A DNA stretch of 64,000 nucleotides from Rhizomys pruinosus (GCA_009823505.1 VZQC01006264.1:251502-315501); one strand, 5' to 3'. Positions 12,491 to 23,875 are shown, counted from the first letter of the stretch. Translations and numbers: made by a program. The notes: a model not told the origin generated them from the sequence alone.

Positions 12491-12493
12491 CAT
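12491..12493 (-). CDS. C20orf204: C20orf204-like exon 1: start codon directly at the splice donor
   Basis: On the minus strand the sequence reads ...GGCCTATG|gtgagc, so the exon ends exactly with ATG followed by a strong donor. Joined to exon 2 it gives ATG-GTG-TGC (M-V-C), as in the human MV start. All other junctions of this gene are phase 0, which fits. The 5' UTR extends right to an unmapped start, probably between 12.6 and 12.9 kb. Splicing of this exon is inferred. Confidence 0.65.
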
Positions 12494-12676
12494 AGGCCTC
12501 TCAGGGTCTGGCCTTCCCTCACTCTCTCCAGCAGGCCAAACACATGGTCCTCAGGTCCTCTGGTGGCCAAGGAAACTGGCAGCCATACCAGGTCCTTCAC
12601 CGGTGGATGGTGCCTCCTTGGACAGGGCTGAGGGGCAGGTGGAGAGTCTTTTGAAGTTGGCTCCTCCAGCAAAGGA

Positions 12677-12755
12677 GGGAGGGAACAGGAAGGGAGGGAG
12701 AAAGAGGCCAGCAAGCCAACCGTGCCCTGGCCCCTGGCCCCTGGCCCCTCCCCCC
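12677..12755. promoter_or_regulatory. G/C-tract region upstream of the C20orf204-like gene
   Basis: A G-quadruplex-type motif on the plus strand (four GGG runs, 12677-12698) has an ETS-like AACAGGAAG (12684-12692) in its long loop. It is followed by three tandem GGCCCCT units and a C run (about 12729-12755). The position, 190-260 bp upstream of the start codon on the gene strand, fits a promoter or 5' UTR. No TATA box is evident. Confidence 0.4.
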
Positions 12756-13152
12756 TATCTCCCAATCACTTCAATGAATCTGACCCTGGAAGCACAGCAG
12801 CTGCCTGTTGCAACTGATCCAGAGCTGTTCTGGGCCTTGGACTGAATCATCAGTTCCACAAAAACCTAACTCTGTTACGGTGTGAAGTTGTTCAGTGGGC
12901 AAAGGGTAGTACAGCCTCCCTTGGTAGGTGGAATCTGTTGGCCAGGATCTAACAACCTCCCCATGGCCATCAGTCCCAATTCACATTCAGACTCTGGGAC
13001 GGTGGGACTTCCAGGCTCCCACTGCTGACCCTGCTTCACTTCTCAAACTCAGAGGTCATCCACAGGTAGGAGGTCTAATACAATGGCAACTTCTGGAACA
13101 CAGCTCATCTCTTGATGAGCAAAGTTCAACTTCCAGCTGAAGAAGAGCCATG
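12756..13152. other. Intergenic, nothing recognised
   Basis: Unique sequence between the C20orf204-like gene and the SINE cluster downstream of PRPF6. Confidence 0.4.
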
Positions 13153-13154
13153 GT

Positions 13155-13320
13155 GTGGGCCAGTGAGGTGGCTCAGCAGGTTAAGGCACTCGCTGCCAAG
13201 ACTGACAACTTGAGTTTGATCCCTGGGACCCACATGGCGGAAGGAGAGAATACTCCAGGAAGTTGTCCTCTGACTTCCACACAAATGCTGTGATACACAT
13301 GCATCCCCAAATAAATAAAG
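13155..13320 (+). repeat. B3-like (old B2-superfamily) SINE
   Basis: Starts GGGCCAGTGAGGTGGCTCAG, has GATCCCTGGGACCCACATGG and ends AAATAAATAAAG. Confidence 0.8.
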
Positions 13321-13399
13321 TTGTGGACCACCTCAGCAACAAAAAGCCTTCCATTCTTATAGATGGGAAAGATAACCTGCACATATAGACCCTTACTCT

Positions 13400-13401
<2 letters not shown>

Positions 13402-13434
<33 letters not shown>

Positions 13435-13659
13435 TTTCTGTATGTGTATGAATGTACTGTCTGCATGCAAGTTTGTGCACCCGTGTCGTGCAATGCCGCG
13501 GAGGTCAGAAGAGGGTGTCGGATTCCCCTGGAACTGGAGTTCTCCTGGAATTGGAGTCTCAGACGGTTCTCAGCCGCCATGTGGGTGCTGGGGATCGAAC
13601 CCGGGTCCTCTGTAAGAGCGGTCGGCGCTCTTAACTGCTAGGCTATCTCTCCAGTCCCT
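13402..13659 (-). repeat. B2 SINE with (TTTA)n tail and 14-bp target-site duplication
   Basis: Reverse B2 whose A-rich tail has become a TTTA microsatellite (about 13402-13437). Flanked by GACCCTTACTCTTT at 13388-13401 and 13660-13673. Confidence 0.95.
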
Positions 13660-13673
13660 GACCCTTACTCTTT

Positions 13674-14595
13674 CTACAGTCCTGAAGGATGTAACTGCTC
13701 CACTGCACTCAGCTCCAGAGTTAGGGGATAGTAGTCAAAAAGGACCAGGGACCACCATGGCCTGAGACTACAGTCAAGTCCCTCTCCTTCCATCTGTGAG
13801 GGAACTGCTGGGATATGGCCGGCCCCTCTTCAGAAGGAACACTAAAGCTCCCTCCATAGAAACACCCAAGCACTCCTCAGGACAAGAGGAGGAGGGACTT
13901 CCCCAAGCCAGCACCCAAGTGGCCCGTCAAGTAACAACCAGCCAGCAGGTCATGCATGGCCCTGCCCTCTAGATGACTAGTCCCTTGTCTTGCTATCAAG
14001 ACTCCCAGAACCACAGGAAAGGTAGAACACCTTCTAAGGCAAGCAGGGATGCCTGCTGAGCTCTTTCTACCTCTGATGACTCCACTTCATGTTCCCTTTT
14101 TCTTCTGTAAGTAAGACAGAGGAATCACAGATCAAAGGGATCATAGGCCAACACAGGCCCTGTGTGCAGGAGAGCTGAGCTATAGGTCAATGTCTGATAA
14201 CTACCACAAGCTACATGAGGCCCTTTGAGAGTGCATCTCTTATTGAGGATCTCATGGGCACAGCTCTTCTGCAGAAAGCAAGTCTGAGGATTGCCTCTTG
14301 TCATGCCATGTAACTGCATCTCTTTCCAGGCCAATCTGAGACCATCACCCATCCTCCATACCATGACCTCCAGCCAAATGTGTCTAGCATGCCTGCCTGC
14401 TCCCTGCTTCCTCCTAGGAAAGATAGCTGGCTGGTTCTCAACTGAAGGTATTCAGGCAGGGACTGATAGCCCAAGAAAGCCCCTTATCCTTTCACAGTTT
14501 TAAGACTAAAAAGCCAAAGTGTGATAATTTTGTTATCAACAGTCACAAGCACATTAGGATGAAACTGCTATAAATTAGCAAGATTGTTCATTAGG
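13674..14595. other. Intergenic, nothing recognised
   Basis: Unique sequence, no supported gene. Confidence 0.4.
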
Positions 14596-14599
14596 TACA

Positions 14600-14685
14600 G
14601 GTACTGTCTATCAAACCTGATGACCTGAGTCTGAGTTTGATCCCTGGAACCCACATGGTGGAGAAAACCAACTCCCACAATTTGT
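14600..14685 (+). repeat. B3-like SINE fragment
   Basis: Contains CCTGATGACCTGAGT and TTTGATCCCTGGAACCCACA; interrupted at the right by a B1. Confidence 0.65.
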
Positions 14686-14826
14686 CTTTTTTTTTTTTTT
14701 TTTGGCTTTTTCAAGACAGATGTCCTGGAACTCACTCTGTAGACCAGGCTGGCCTTGAACTCATAAAGATCCGCCTGCCTCTGCCTCCCAAGTGCTAGGA
14801 TTAAAGGCGTGCGCCACTATGCCTGG
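14686..14826 (-). repeat. B1 SINE, internally deleted
   Basis: Reverse B1 lacking the segment between the tail-side AAGACA and TGTCCTGGAACTC. Confidence 0.9.
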
Positions 14827-15224
14827 ATTAAAATTATATTGTTTTTTAAAAAACTGATAGCCTCCTTTGAGTGACATTTTCATTGGGGCCTGGAACATGT
14901 CATGGAATAGCCTCTAGCAGGGCCACTGTCTCGCTTTCATTCCAATACCAGAAAACCCCAGGTATCTACACACTAAGCACCCTATTTTGTGGCTATAACA
15001 GTGAGGGTTCTGCAAAACTTTCAATCTCTTGCAGGGATCTGTATGTCCTCTAAGCTCTTGTGTCACAGACTCTGCCGCACTCACTCCAGAGCCTGCCCTC
15101 AGTAGTACAACTGTGCTTCCTCTGGAGCATAGACAGTTGCAGATCACATTCAAGCCAGAGCTGGACCACTTCTCATGGGTATAAGAGGCAGGGGCAAAAC
15201 AGAAAGCCAGTGAACTCTACCCCC
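14827..15224. other. Intergenic region just 3' of PRPF6
   Basis: Unique sequence with no supported feature. Confidence 0.4.
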
Positions 15225-15242
15225 AACATATCCACAAAAATC

Positions 15243-15248
15243 TTTAAT
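15243..15248 (-). terminator. PRPF6: PRPF6 polyadenylation signal ATTAAA
   Basis: TTTAAT on the plus strand is ATTAAA on the minus strand, 78 nt after the stop codon. The 3' UTR is therefore about 100 nt. Confidence 0.75.
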
Positions 15249-15326
15249 GAATGAATGACAGTCAGTATAGGCCTTGTGCTCACTGTCCATGTGCTGCCTC
15301 TCAGTGCCTTGCCCTTATTCTGGCTA

Positions 15327-15479
15327 TTAGAAGGTGTTCTTGATGCGGGCAGCCACCAGCACCAGGATTTCCCCAATCTTCCTCTGCCAGTTGGTGATGT
15401 CTTTGGACACAGCACACCACAGCTCTCCATGCCGTGGCTCTGCATTCTCACAGCGCTTCCTCACCTCCTCCTGTTGCTC
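15327..15479 (-). CDS. PRPF6: PRPF6 last exon (C-terminus and stop)
   Basis: PRPF6 (Prp6) is a nuclear U5 snRNP protein built of HAT/TPR-like helical repeats. It bridges U5 and U4/U6 in the spliceosomal tri-snRNP. This exon encodes the last 50 residues (about 892-941 in human numbering) and TAA. It begins [20 protein letters not shown] and ends in AARIKNTF, the conserved PRPF6 C-terminus. Acceptor is ttttctcag|GAG. Twelve exons in this window join in frame into 545 residues plus one split codon; the first part of the gene lies to the right of base 64,000. Confidence 0.97.
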   Translation of the reverse strand, partial: EQQEEVRKRCENAEPRHGELWCAVSKDITNWQRKIGEILVLVAARIKNTF

Positions 15480-15739
15480 CTGAGAAAACCATGGAGTACT
15501 TCAGGTAGGGCTCTTTCTTTCCAGGGTACACCCTGAGTCTTGCTTGCCCCAGCAGATCTTATGCTATCCCTTCCTCTTGGAAAATATGACCTCCAAGTCA
15601 GTGCAATCTGTATGCTGAATTATGTCAGACCCTCTACTTCTATCTCATGCAAGTTGCTAGGTCCATGATCTCTCAATGAGGTGTTAGGTCCATGACCTCT
15701 CAATGAGGTGTTTTCCAGATTCAACATGGTCTGGCTGCC

Positions 15740-15874
15740 TTTTTTTTTTCTTTGTCTTTTTGAGACAGGGTTTCCCTTTAGTCCCAGCTGCCTGGAGCTT
15801 GCTATGTAGACCAGGCTGGCCTTGAACTCACAGAGATCTGCTTGCCTCTGCCTTCTGAGTGCTGGGATTATAAT
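15740..15874 (-). repeat. B1 SINE
   Basis: Reverse B1 in the last PRPF6 intron, diverged at its 5' end. Confidence 0.85.
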
Positions 15875-15964
15875 GAGGACCCCAGGACACCCTGGCCACC
15901 TCTGCCTTGTGATCACAGTTTCAACAAAGCTCAACTGGGAAGGGGCTGGTGTCCACCATGTTGT

Positions 15965-15965
<1 letters not shown>

Positions 15966-16010
<45 letters not shown>

Positions 16011-16028
16011 CACCCCACCCCACCCCCA
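15966..16028 (+). repeat. (CA)n microsatellite followed by CCCCA repeats
   Basis: About 43 nt of pure CA passing into four to five CCCCA-type units. Confidence 0.95.
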
Positions 16029-16100
16029 GGGAATGGGGAGAGCTTCCTAAAGTCATAGAAGTGGCTAGGGGAAAAAGCAAGAGAGCATTCAGGTCTGCTA

Positions 16101-17602
<1,502 letters not shown>

Positions 17603-17757
17603 TGCCGCACACCTTTAATCCTAGCACTTGGGAGGCAGAGGCAGGCGGATCTTTGTGAGTTCAAAGCCAGTCTGGTCTAAAGAGTGAGTTCCAGGACAGC
17701 TGGGGCTATAGGGAGACCCTTTCTCAAAAAAACAAAAAACAAAAAACAAAAAAAGAA
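17603..17757 (+). repeat. B1 SINE
   Basis: Nearly full-length B1 with a CAAAAAACAAAAAAC tail. Confidence 0.9.
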
Positions 17758-17979
17758 AGTAAACTTCTTGTCTGAAGCCTCTAGAGCTAAAGGGCCTTTG
17801 CTTGCTTCTTAAACTCTGGGTGGATCAATATCAGCAAATCCTTCATGTAATAAAGGCCCAATATAGTATAAACTAAAACAAACAGAAGCCACACCAGACA
17901 CCCGGGACTCAAGAGGGGCCAAAGTACCCAGAAAGCCTGGGGAGAGGGAGTAACCAGATAGTTAAAATACATCTTGAGG

Positions 17980-18217
17980 GGCTAGAAAGATGGCCTAGTG
18001 GTTAAGAACACTGACTACTCTTGCAGAGGACCCAGGTTCAATCCCCAGCACCCACATGGCAGCTGAGAACTGTCTTTAACTCCAGTTCCAAGGGAATCCG
18101 ACACCCTCTTCTGACCTCCGCGGCATTGCATGACACGGGTGCACCAACCTACATGCAGACAGTACAGTACATTCATACACATAATAAAATAATAAATAAA
18201 ATTAAAAATAAAACAAA
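17980..18217 (+). repeat. B2 SINE with 11-bp target-site duplication
   Basis: Flanked by ACATCTTGAGG at 17969-17979 and 18218-18228. Confidence 0.95.
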
Positions 18218-18361
18218 ACATCTTGAGGTGTATGCTCAGAAGGAAGACTAAAGCAGCTCATTGTGCAGGCAGAATCAACAAAACCAGGGAGAGAGAGAGA
18301 GATGCTGGCAAAGCTCTACCAGGATCCCTGAGGGTGAGCAACCCCAAAGGACTCCCACTCA

Positions 18362-18484
<123 letters not shown>

Positions 18485-18764
18485 TCAAAAACAAAGACCT
18501 ACCCCTCAGCCTTACTTCTTGGCTTCAGAAATGCACCTCACCATCAGGCTGCTCCAACAGGGGATGCTGAGAGTAGCCACAAGAGCCTCAAGTGCCTACC
18601 TACCCAATCACCTCCTGGACTACAGCAGCCTTGCTGGCACACTGGACAGTGTTGTGGATGACAGCTGCAAGCTTACTCTCTTACTGAATTACCAAATAGG
18701 CAATAGACAATGGTGATCTGAAAGTAGCATCACATATTACCATTAAACACAGGAGATATCTGAA

Positions 18765-18890
18765 CATGATACCACATGCCTATAATCCCAGCACCTGGGA
18801 GGTTGAAAGCTGAGGCAGGAGGATCATGTTAGAAGCAAGCCTGAACTCCAAAATGAGACCTTGGTAAAATAAAGCAGAACAAACAATAGT
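18765..18890 (+). repeat. Old B1/PB1-like SINE
   Basis: Contains CATGCCTATAATCCCAGCAC and GAGGCAGGAGGATCA, diverged elsewhere. Confidence 0.6.
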
Positions 18891-18969
18891 GACAAAACAA
18901 AACCAAAAAACAACTCACCACCACCACTACCATCACCATAATCAAAAACCTTAGTCAGATATGGTAGCA

Positions 18970-19135
18970 TGCCAGGCATGGTGGCGCACGCCTTTAATCC
19001 TAGCACTTGGGAGGCAGAGGCAGGCGGATCTTTGTGAGTTCAAGGCCAGACTGGTCTACAGAGTGAGTTCCAGGACAGCTGGGGCTACAGGGAGACCCTG
19101 TCTTGAAAAGACCAAACGAAACAAAACAAAACAAA
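18970..19135 (+). repeat. Young B1 inserted in older B1
   Basis: Flanked by CAGATATGGTAGCA at 18956-18969 and 19136-19149 (14 bp). Confidence 0.95.
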
Positions 19136-19184
19136 CAGATATGGTAGCACAAGCCTGTAATCCCAGCAGAGGCAGGAAGATCAG

Positions 19185-19396
19185 AAAATTTTTATTTTAT
19201 TTTTTTATGTGTATGAATGTACTGTCTGCATGTCGGTTTGTGCACCCATGTCGTGCAATGCTGAGGAGGTAAGAAGAGGGTGTCAGAGTCCCCTGGAACT
19301 GGAGTTAAAGACGGTTCTCAGCCGCCATGTGGGTGCTGGGGATCGAACCCAGGTCCTCTGCTGCACTCTTAACCACTAGGCCATCTCTCCAGCCCA
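19185..19396 (-). repeat. B2 SINE
   Basis: Reverse B2, full head (CTCTCCAGCCC) at the right end; first of three in a row. Confidence 0.9.
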
Positions 19397-19720
19397 GAAA
19401 AAATGTTTTAAATGTATATGAGTGTATTGCCTTCCTAAACCATGTCGTGCAACGCCCATGGAGGTCAGAAGAGGGTGTAGGATCCCCCAGAACTGCAATT
19501 ACAGAATCTACCATGTAGGTGCTGAGAATCAATTCCAGTGGGTTTTTTTTGTTGTTGTTTTTTTGGTCTTTTCAAGACAGGGTCTCCCTGTAGTCCCAGC
19601 TGTCCTGGAACTCACTTTGTAGACTAGGCTGGCCTCTGCCTCCCAAGTGCTAGGATTAAAGGCGTGTGCCACCACACCCGGCTTCCAGTGCTCTTAACTC
19701 CTGAGCCATCTCTCCAGTCC
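19397..19720 (-). repeat. B2 SINE interrupted by a B1
   Basis: Reverse B2 in two parts (19397-19540 and 19683-19720) around a B1. Confidence 0.85.
19541..19682 (-). repeat. B1 SINE nested in B2, 8-bp target-site duplication
   Basis: Flanked by TTCCAGTG at 19533-19540 and 19683-19690. Confidence 0.92.
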
Positions 19721-19730
19721 CTTTGGAGAT

Positions 19731-19731
19731 C

Positions 19732-19774
<43 letters not shown>

Positions 19775-19985
19775 TATGAATGTATTGTCTTGCATGTAGG
19801 TTTGTGCACCGTGTTGTGCAATGCCGCAGAGGTCAGAAGAGGGTGTCGGATTCCCCTGGAACTGGAGTTCTCCTGGAATTGGAGTTACAGATGGTTCTCA
19901 GCTGCCATGTGGGTGCTGGGGATCAAACCCAGGTCTTCTGCAAGAGCAGTCGGCGCTCTCAACCACTAGGCCATCTCTCCAGCCC
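19731..19985 (-). repeat. B2 SINE with (TTTA)n tail
   Basis: Reverse B2; its A tail is a TTTA microsatellite (about 19731-19776). Confidence 0.92.
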
Positions 19986-20078
19986 TAAGATCATAATTTT
20001 AAGGCCAAACTTGTCTACACAGTGAGTCTGAGGCCAGCGTGGGCTATATAACCTTGTATCAAAAGTCCAAAAAAGAAG

Positions 20079-20200
20079 CCAGTGTGGTGGTGCACAACTT
20101 TAATCCCATTATTTGGGGTACAGGGGCAGGTAGATCATTGTGAGTTCCAGGCCAGCCTGATCTACAGGGAGACCCTACCTCAAAATTAAATTAATTAAAA
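20079..20200 (+). repeat. B1 SINE, diverged
   Basis: B1 with GTGGTGGTGCACAACTTTAA and a TTAATTAAAA tail. Confidence 0.8.
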
Positions 20201-20205
20201 ATCTA

Positions 20206-20350
20206 CCAGGCATGGTAGCATATGCCTTTAATCCCAGCACTCAGGAGGCAGAGGCAGGCAGATCTCTGTGAGTTCAAGGCCAGCCTGGTCTACAGAGCGA
20301 GCTACAAAGGGAGACCCTGTCTCAAAAATACCAAAAAAAAAAAAAAAAAG
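20206..20350 (+). repeat. B1 SINE
   Basis: CCAGGCATGGTAGCATATGCC to a poly(A) tail. Confidence 0.9.
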
Positions 20351-20352
20351 GA

Positions 20353-20500
20353 GCTAGGCATGGTGGTTCATACCTTTAATCCCACCCACCATTTTGGAGG
20401 CAGAGGTAGGCAAATCTCTGTGAGCTCAAGGTCAGCCAGAGATACACAGTGAGACTCTGTCTCAAAAATAAATAAATAAATAAATAAATAAATAAATAGA
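20353..20500 (+). repeat. B1 SINE with (TAAA)n tail
   Basis: Third B1 in a row, same orientation; the tail has become a TAAA microsatellite at about 20466-20498. Confidence 0.88.
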
Positions 20501-20637
20501 AAATAGAATAAAGGAAACCTCCCAAAAAATACAATTCAGCATAACTTAATTCTGTATAATAACAAAGAAATGCTATGAACAAATAAAAGAAGGGACTCCT
20601 GAATATTGGACTTAGAGACGATCTGTATTTCCTTTTT

Positions 20638-20789
20638 TTTTTTTTTAGTCTTTTCGAGACAGGGTCTCCCTGTAGTCCCAGCTGTCCTGGAACTCACTCT
20701 GTAGACCAGGCTGGCCTTGAACTCACAAAGATTCGCCTGCCTCTGCCTCCCAAGTGCTAGGATTAAAGGCGTGCACCACCACGCCCGGC
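20638..20789 (-). repeat. B1 SINE
   Basis: Reverse B1 flanked by TGTATTTCCTTTTT at 20624-20637 and from 20790. Confidence 0.92.
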
Positions 20790-20857
20790 TGTATTTCCTT
20801 TTTTAATTCCAATTTTCTTTAAGTGGAATATACATTTTTTTAAAGCTTTACCTTACA

Positions 20858-21086
20858 GGGCTGGATCAATGGCTCAGTGGTTATGAGCAGTGACTGCTCT
20901 TGCAGAGGACCCGGATTTGATTTCCAGTATCCATATGGTGGCTAATAATCATACTTAATGTATAGCTCCAGGTTCAGGGGCTCAAATGCCTTCTTCTGAC
21001 ATCCTTGGGTACTATAAAAACATGGGTGCACTTACATACATGAAGGCAATACACTCATAGACATAAATAAAAATAAAAATAAAACA
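20858..21086 (+). repeat. B2 SINE, old
   Basis: GGGCTGGATCAATGGCTCAG to an AAATAAAAATAAAAC tail. Confidence 0.85.
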
Positions 21087-21089
21087 TAA

Positions 21090-21204
21090 GGGCCAGGCGT
21101 GGTGGCAGAGGCAGATGGGTCTCTGTGAGTTCAAGGCCTGCCTGGTCTCCAGGTCAGCTGGGGCTATAGGGAAATCCTGTCTAGAAAAGACAGAGAAAAA
21201 AAAG
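21090..21204 (+). repeat. B1 SINE, internally deleted
   Basis: GGCCAGGCGTGGTGGC is directly joined to AGAGGCAGATGG, so the CCTTTAATCC box is missing. Confidence 0.8.
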
Positions 21205-21352
21205 GTTTATTTTATTCTTGATTATGTGCAAGTAAGTGCATCAGATTCCCCTGAAGGTGGAATTATGGCAGTTGTAAGCTGCCTTGTGGTTGCTGAGAAC
21301 CAAACTCAGGTTTTCTGAAGTGCTCTTAACCTCTGAGCCATCTTTCCAGCAC
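21205..21352 (-). repeat. Old B2 SINE
   Basis: Reverse, diverged B2 ending CTGAGCCATCTTTCCAGC. Confidence 0.75.
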
Positions 21353-21386
21353 TACATTTCTTATATACTGCATACAAGTAAGATAA

Positions 21387-21660
21387 CAAGCGGCTAGAGA
21401 AATGGCTCAGCAGCTTAGAGCACTGACTGCTCTTGCAGAGGACTGGGGTTCAATTCCCACATGGCAACTAACAACTGTCCCTAATTCCAGCTCCAGGGGA
21501 TCTGATACCCACTTCTGACCTCCATGGGCACTGCATTACATGGGGTGCGTGTATATTGTCTGCTTGTGTATTATATTATGTTACTGTATAATACACAAGC
21601 AGACAATGTACTCATACACATAAAATAAAAATAACAATAAACAAAATATTTTTTAAAACC
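21387..21660 (+). repeat. B2 SINE with inverted repeat in its 3' part
   Basis: B2 flanked by CAAGTAAGATAA at 21375-21386 and 21661-21672. Its 3' region holds a perfect 21-bp inverted repeat (21555-21575 and 21587-21607). Confidence 0.9.
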
Positions 21661-21690
21661 CAAGTAAGATAATGAAGGTTAAATATTGGG

Positions 21691-21698
21691 AAAAAAAA

Positions 21699-21754
<56 letters not shown>

Positions 21755-21765
21755 GAAAGAAAGGA

Positions 21766-21817
<52 letters not shown>

Positions 21818-21819
21818 GA
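21691..21819 (+). repeat. (GAAA)n microsatellite
   Basis: About 125 nt of GAAA units with a short irregular centre. Confidence 0.97.
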
Positions 21820-21932
21820 GTAGTGCTTCAGAATATGAAATCAGATTCTGGCATTTTGAGACTAGGAAGTCTTTGTAACCAATATCTGCTAGACTGAAAT
21901 GGAACACACAGGTTGTGTCTTAAAAAAAAAAT

Positions 21933-22084
21933 GCTGGGTGTGGTGGCACACGCCTTTAATCCTAGCACTTGGGAGGCAGAGGCAGGTGGATCTTTGTGAG
22001 TTCAAAGCCAGCCTGGTCTACAGAGTGAGTTCCAGGACAGCTAGCTGGGGCTACAGGGAGACCCTGTCTTGAAAAGACAAAAAA
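21933..22084 (+). repeat. B1 SINE running into assembly gap
   Basis: Full B1 body with CTAG inserted in GACAGCTAGCTGGGG; its poly(A) tail meets the N gap. Confidence 0.92.
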
Positions 22085-22247
22085 NNNNNNNNNNNNNNNN
22101 NNNNNNNNNNNNNNNNNNNNNNNNNNNNNNNNNNNNNNNNNNNNNNNNNNNNNNNNNNNNNNNNNNNNNNNNNNNNNNNNNNNNNNNNNNNNNNNNNNNN
22201 NNNNNNNNNNNNNNNNNNNNNNNNNNNNNNNNNNNNNNNNNNNNNNN
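22085..22247. other. Assembly gap (163 N)
   Basis: Run of 163 N, with A-rich sequence on both sides (AAAA to the left, 36 A to the right). The missing piece is probably poly(A) or simple repeat plus SINE sequence. No PRPF6 coding sequence is missing here, since flanking exons join in frame. Confidence 0.98.
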
Positions 22248-22283
<36 letters not shown>

Positions 22284-22285
<2 letters not shown>

Positions 22286-22461
22286 TTTGCTCTTTATTTT
22301 CATATAAATGCACCTGTCTTGTACAATGCCTGCAGAGGCCAGAAGAGGGCATCAGAAGTGGAGTTAATGACAGTTATTAGTCGCCATGTAGGTGCTGAGA
22401 ACTGAACTGTTCCTCTGGAACAGCAGTAGTGCTCTTAACTGCTGAGCCACCTCTCTAACTC
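22284..22461 (-). repeat. B2 SINE
   Basis: Reverse, diverged B2. CACACAGGTT occurs both left of the B1 (21905-21914) and right of this B2 (22462-22471), suggesting the B1-gap-B2 block lies within one insertion. Confidence 0.8.
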
Positions 22462-22493
22462 CACACAGGTTATATCTTAATTGAGTCACTTCA

Positions 22494-22649
<156 letters not shown>

Positions 22650-23043
22650 TTAATGAAGTCCCAGCCTCATGTACAACAGCATAACTACTCTAGCTGCACT
22701 CTGTCCAGAACCCTTGTTAGGAAGGCATTAGTAAAATTATTTTATTATTGTTGTGTGTGTGGCACATGTACCACAGTGCACATGTTGTGGTCAGAGAACA
22801 ACTTTTGGGAATTAGTTCTCTCCTTCCACCATAGGTTCCAGGGATTAAGTCCAGAAAGCATTTTTCCCCACTGAAAGGGGGCAGGGGGCTTGTCTCTTAA
22901 CAGCAATGACTAGAATTCCAATCTCTATAGGGAAGAATTCATGTACCAGATATGGCTATGCTGTGCCCACAGTCTGGTACCAAGGCTTCAGCCCCATCAA
23001 GCCCTCAGATTCCCATATGATCCAGATGGAAGTAAAAACACCA

Positions 23044-23124
23044 GAATAACACCTAGGCTACAGAGTAAGTTCCAGGAAAGCTGGGACTACAGGGAGATCC
23101 TGTCTCGAAAAGACCAAAAAAAAG
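23044..23124 (+). repeat. B1 SINE 3' fragment
   Basis: CTACAGAGTAAGTTCCAGG to GACCAAAAAAAA only. Confidence 0.8.
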
Positions 23125-23227
23125 AGCCACCAGAACAAGCCCACATAGCTTTGAACTAAAAACATGAGAGGCACTCAAGAACTGCCCCTCCTCAGCAATA
23201 TTCTCCTTTACCTCAGCCTAAGCCTTG

Positions 23228-23348
23228 AGCTAGACTCTATCCTTCACCTAGAACTCACTGTGTGGCCCAGGCTGGCCTCTTAACTCATCATCCTCCTGCC
23301 TCAACTTCCCAGGTGCTGGAATTACAGGTATGCCCTACCACACTTGGC
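23228..23348 (-). repeat. Old B1/B4-like SINE
   Basis: GTGTGGCCCAGGCTGGCCTC and GTGCTGGAATTACAGGTATG, diverged. Confidence 0.65.
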
Positions 23349-23590
23349 TCCCTCTGGCAAGTTTCTTCATGTCCCTCAAGGCCCCACCCATGTCACCTCT
23401 TCTATAGACTCTACTTTCTGGCTTCATTCCCTAACATCCTAGAGCCCTTGACTAGAAGCCAACTCACCATCTGGGCCCAGCTCTCCCAAGGCAGGGCCTA
23501 TGACTCCTTATGGCAACTGCCACCTGCCACTGTACCCTCAGGGGCCTGGGCTGAAATGAGGTAGGAGCTGAGCCAAGAGCCAATGACTCA

Positions 23591-23875
<285 letters not shown>

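Larger units (their letters stand above)
18953..20072 (+). repeat. Old B1 split by nested SINE insertions
   Basis: The same B1 is found in three pieces: 18953-18969, 19150-19184 and 19986-20072. The first break is filled by a young B1, the second by three B2 elements, one of which itself holds a B1. Confidence 0.75.

Noticed and set aside
13402..13659. Cys-rich proteins such as MYECTVCMQVCAPVSCNA repeated many times through the window
   Set aside because: These are translations of reverse B2 SINEs, recurring at every B2 copy. Not genes.
18970..19135. ORFs with LILALGRQRQADLCEFKA and SPCSPSCPGTHSVDQAGLEL
   Set aside because: These are B1 SINE translations in either orientation, not protein families.
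21691..21878. Lys/Glu-rich coding repeat
   Set aside because: Translation of a GAAA microsatellite.
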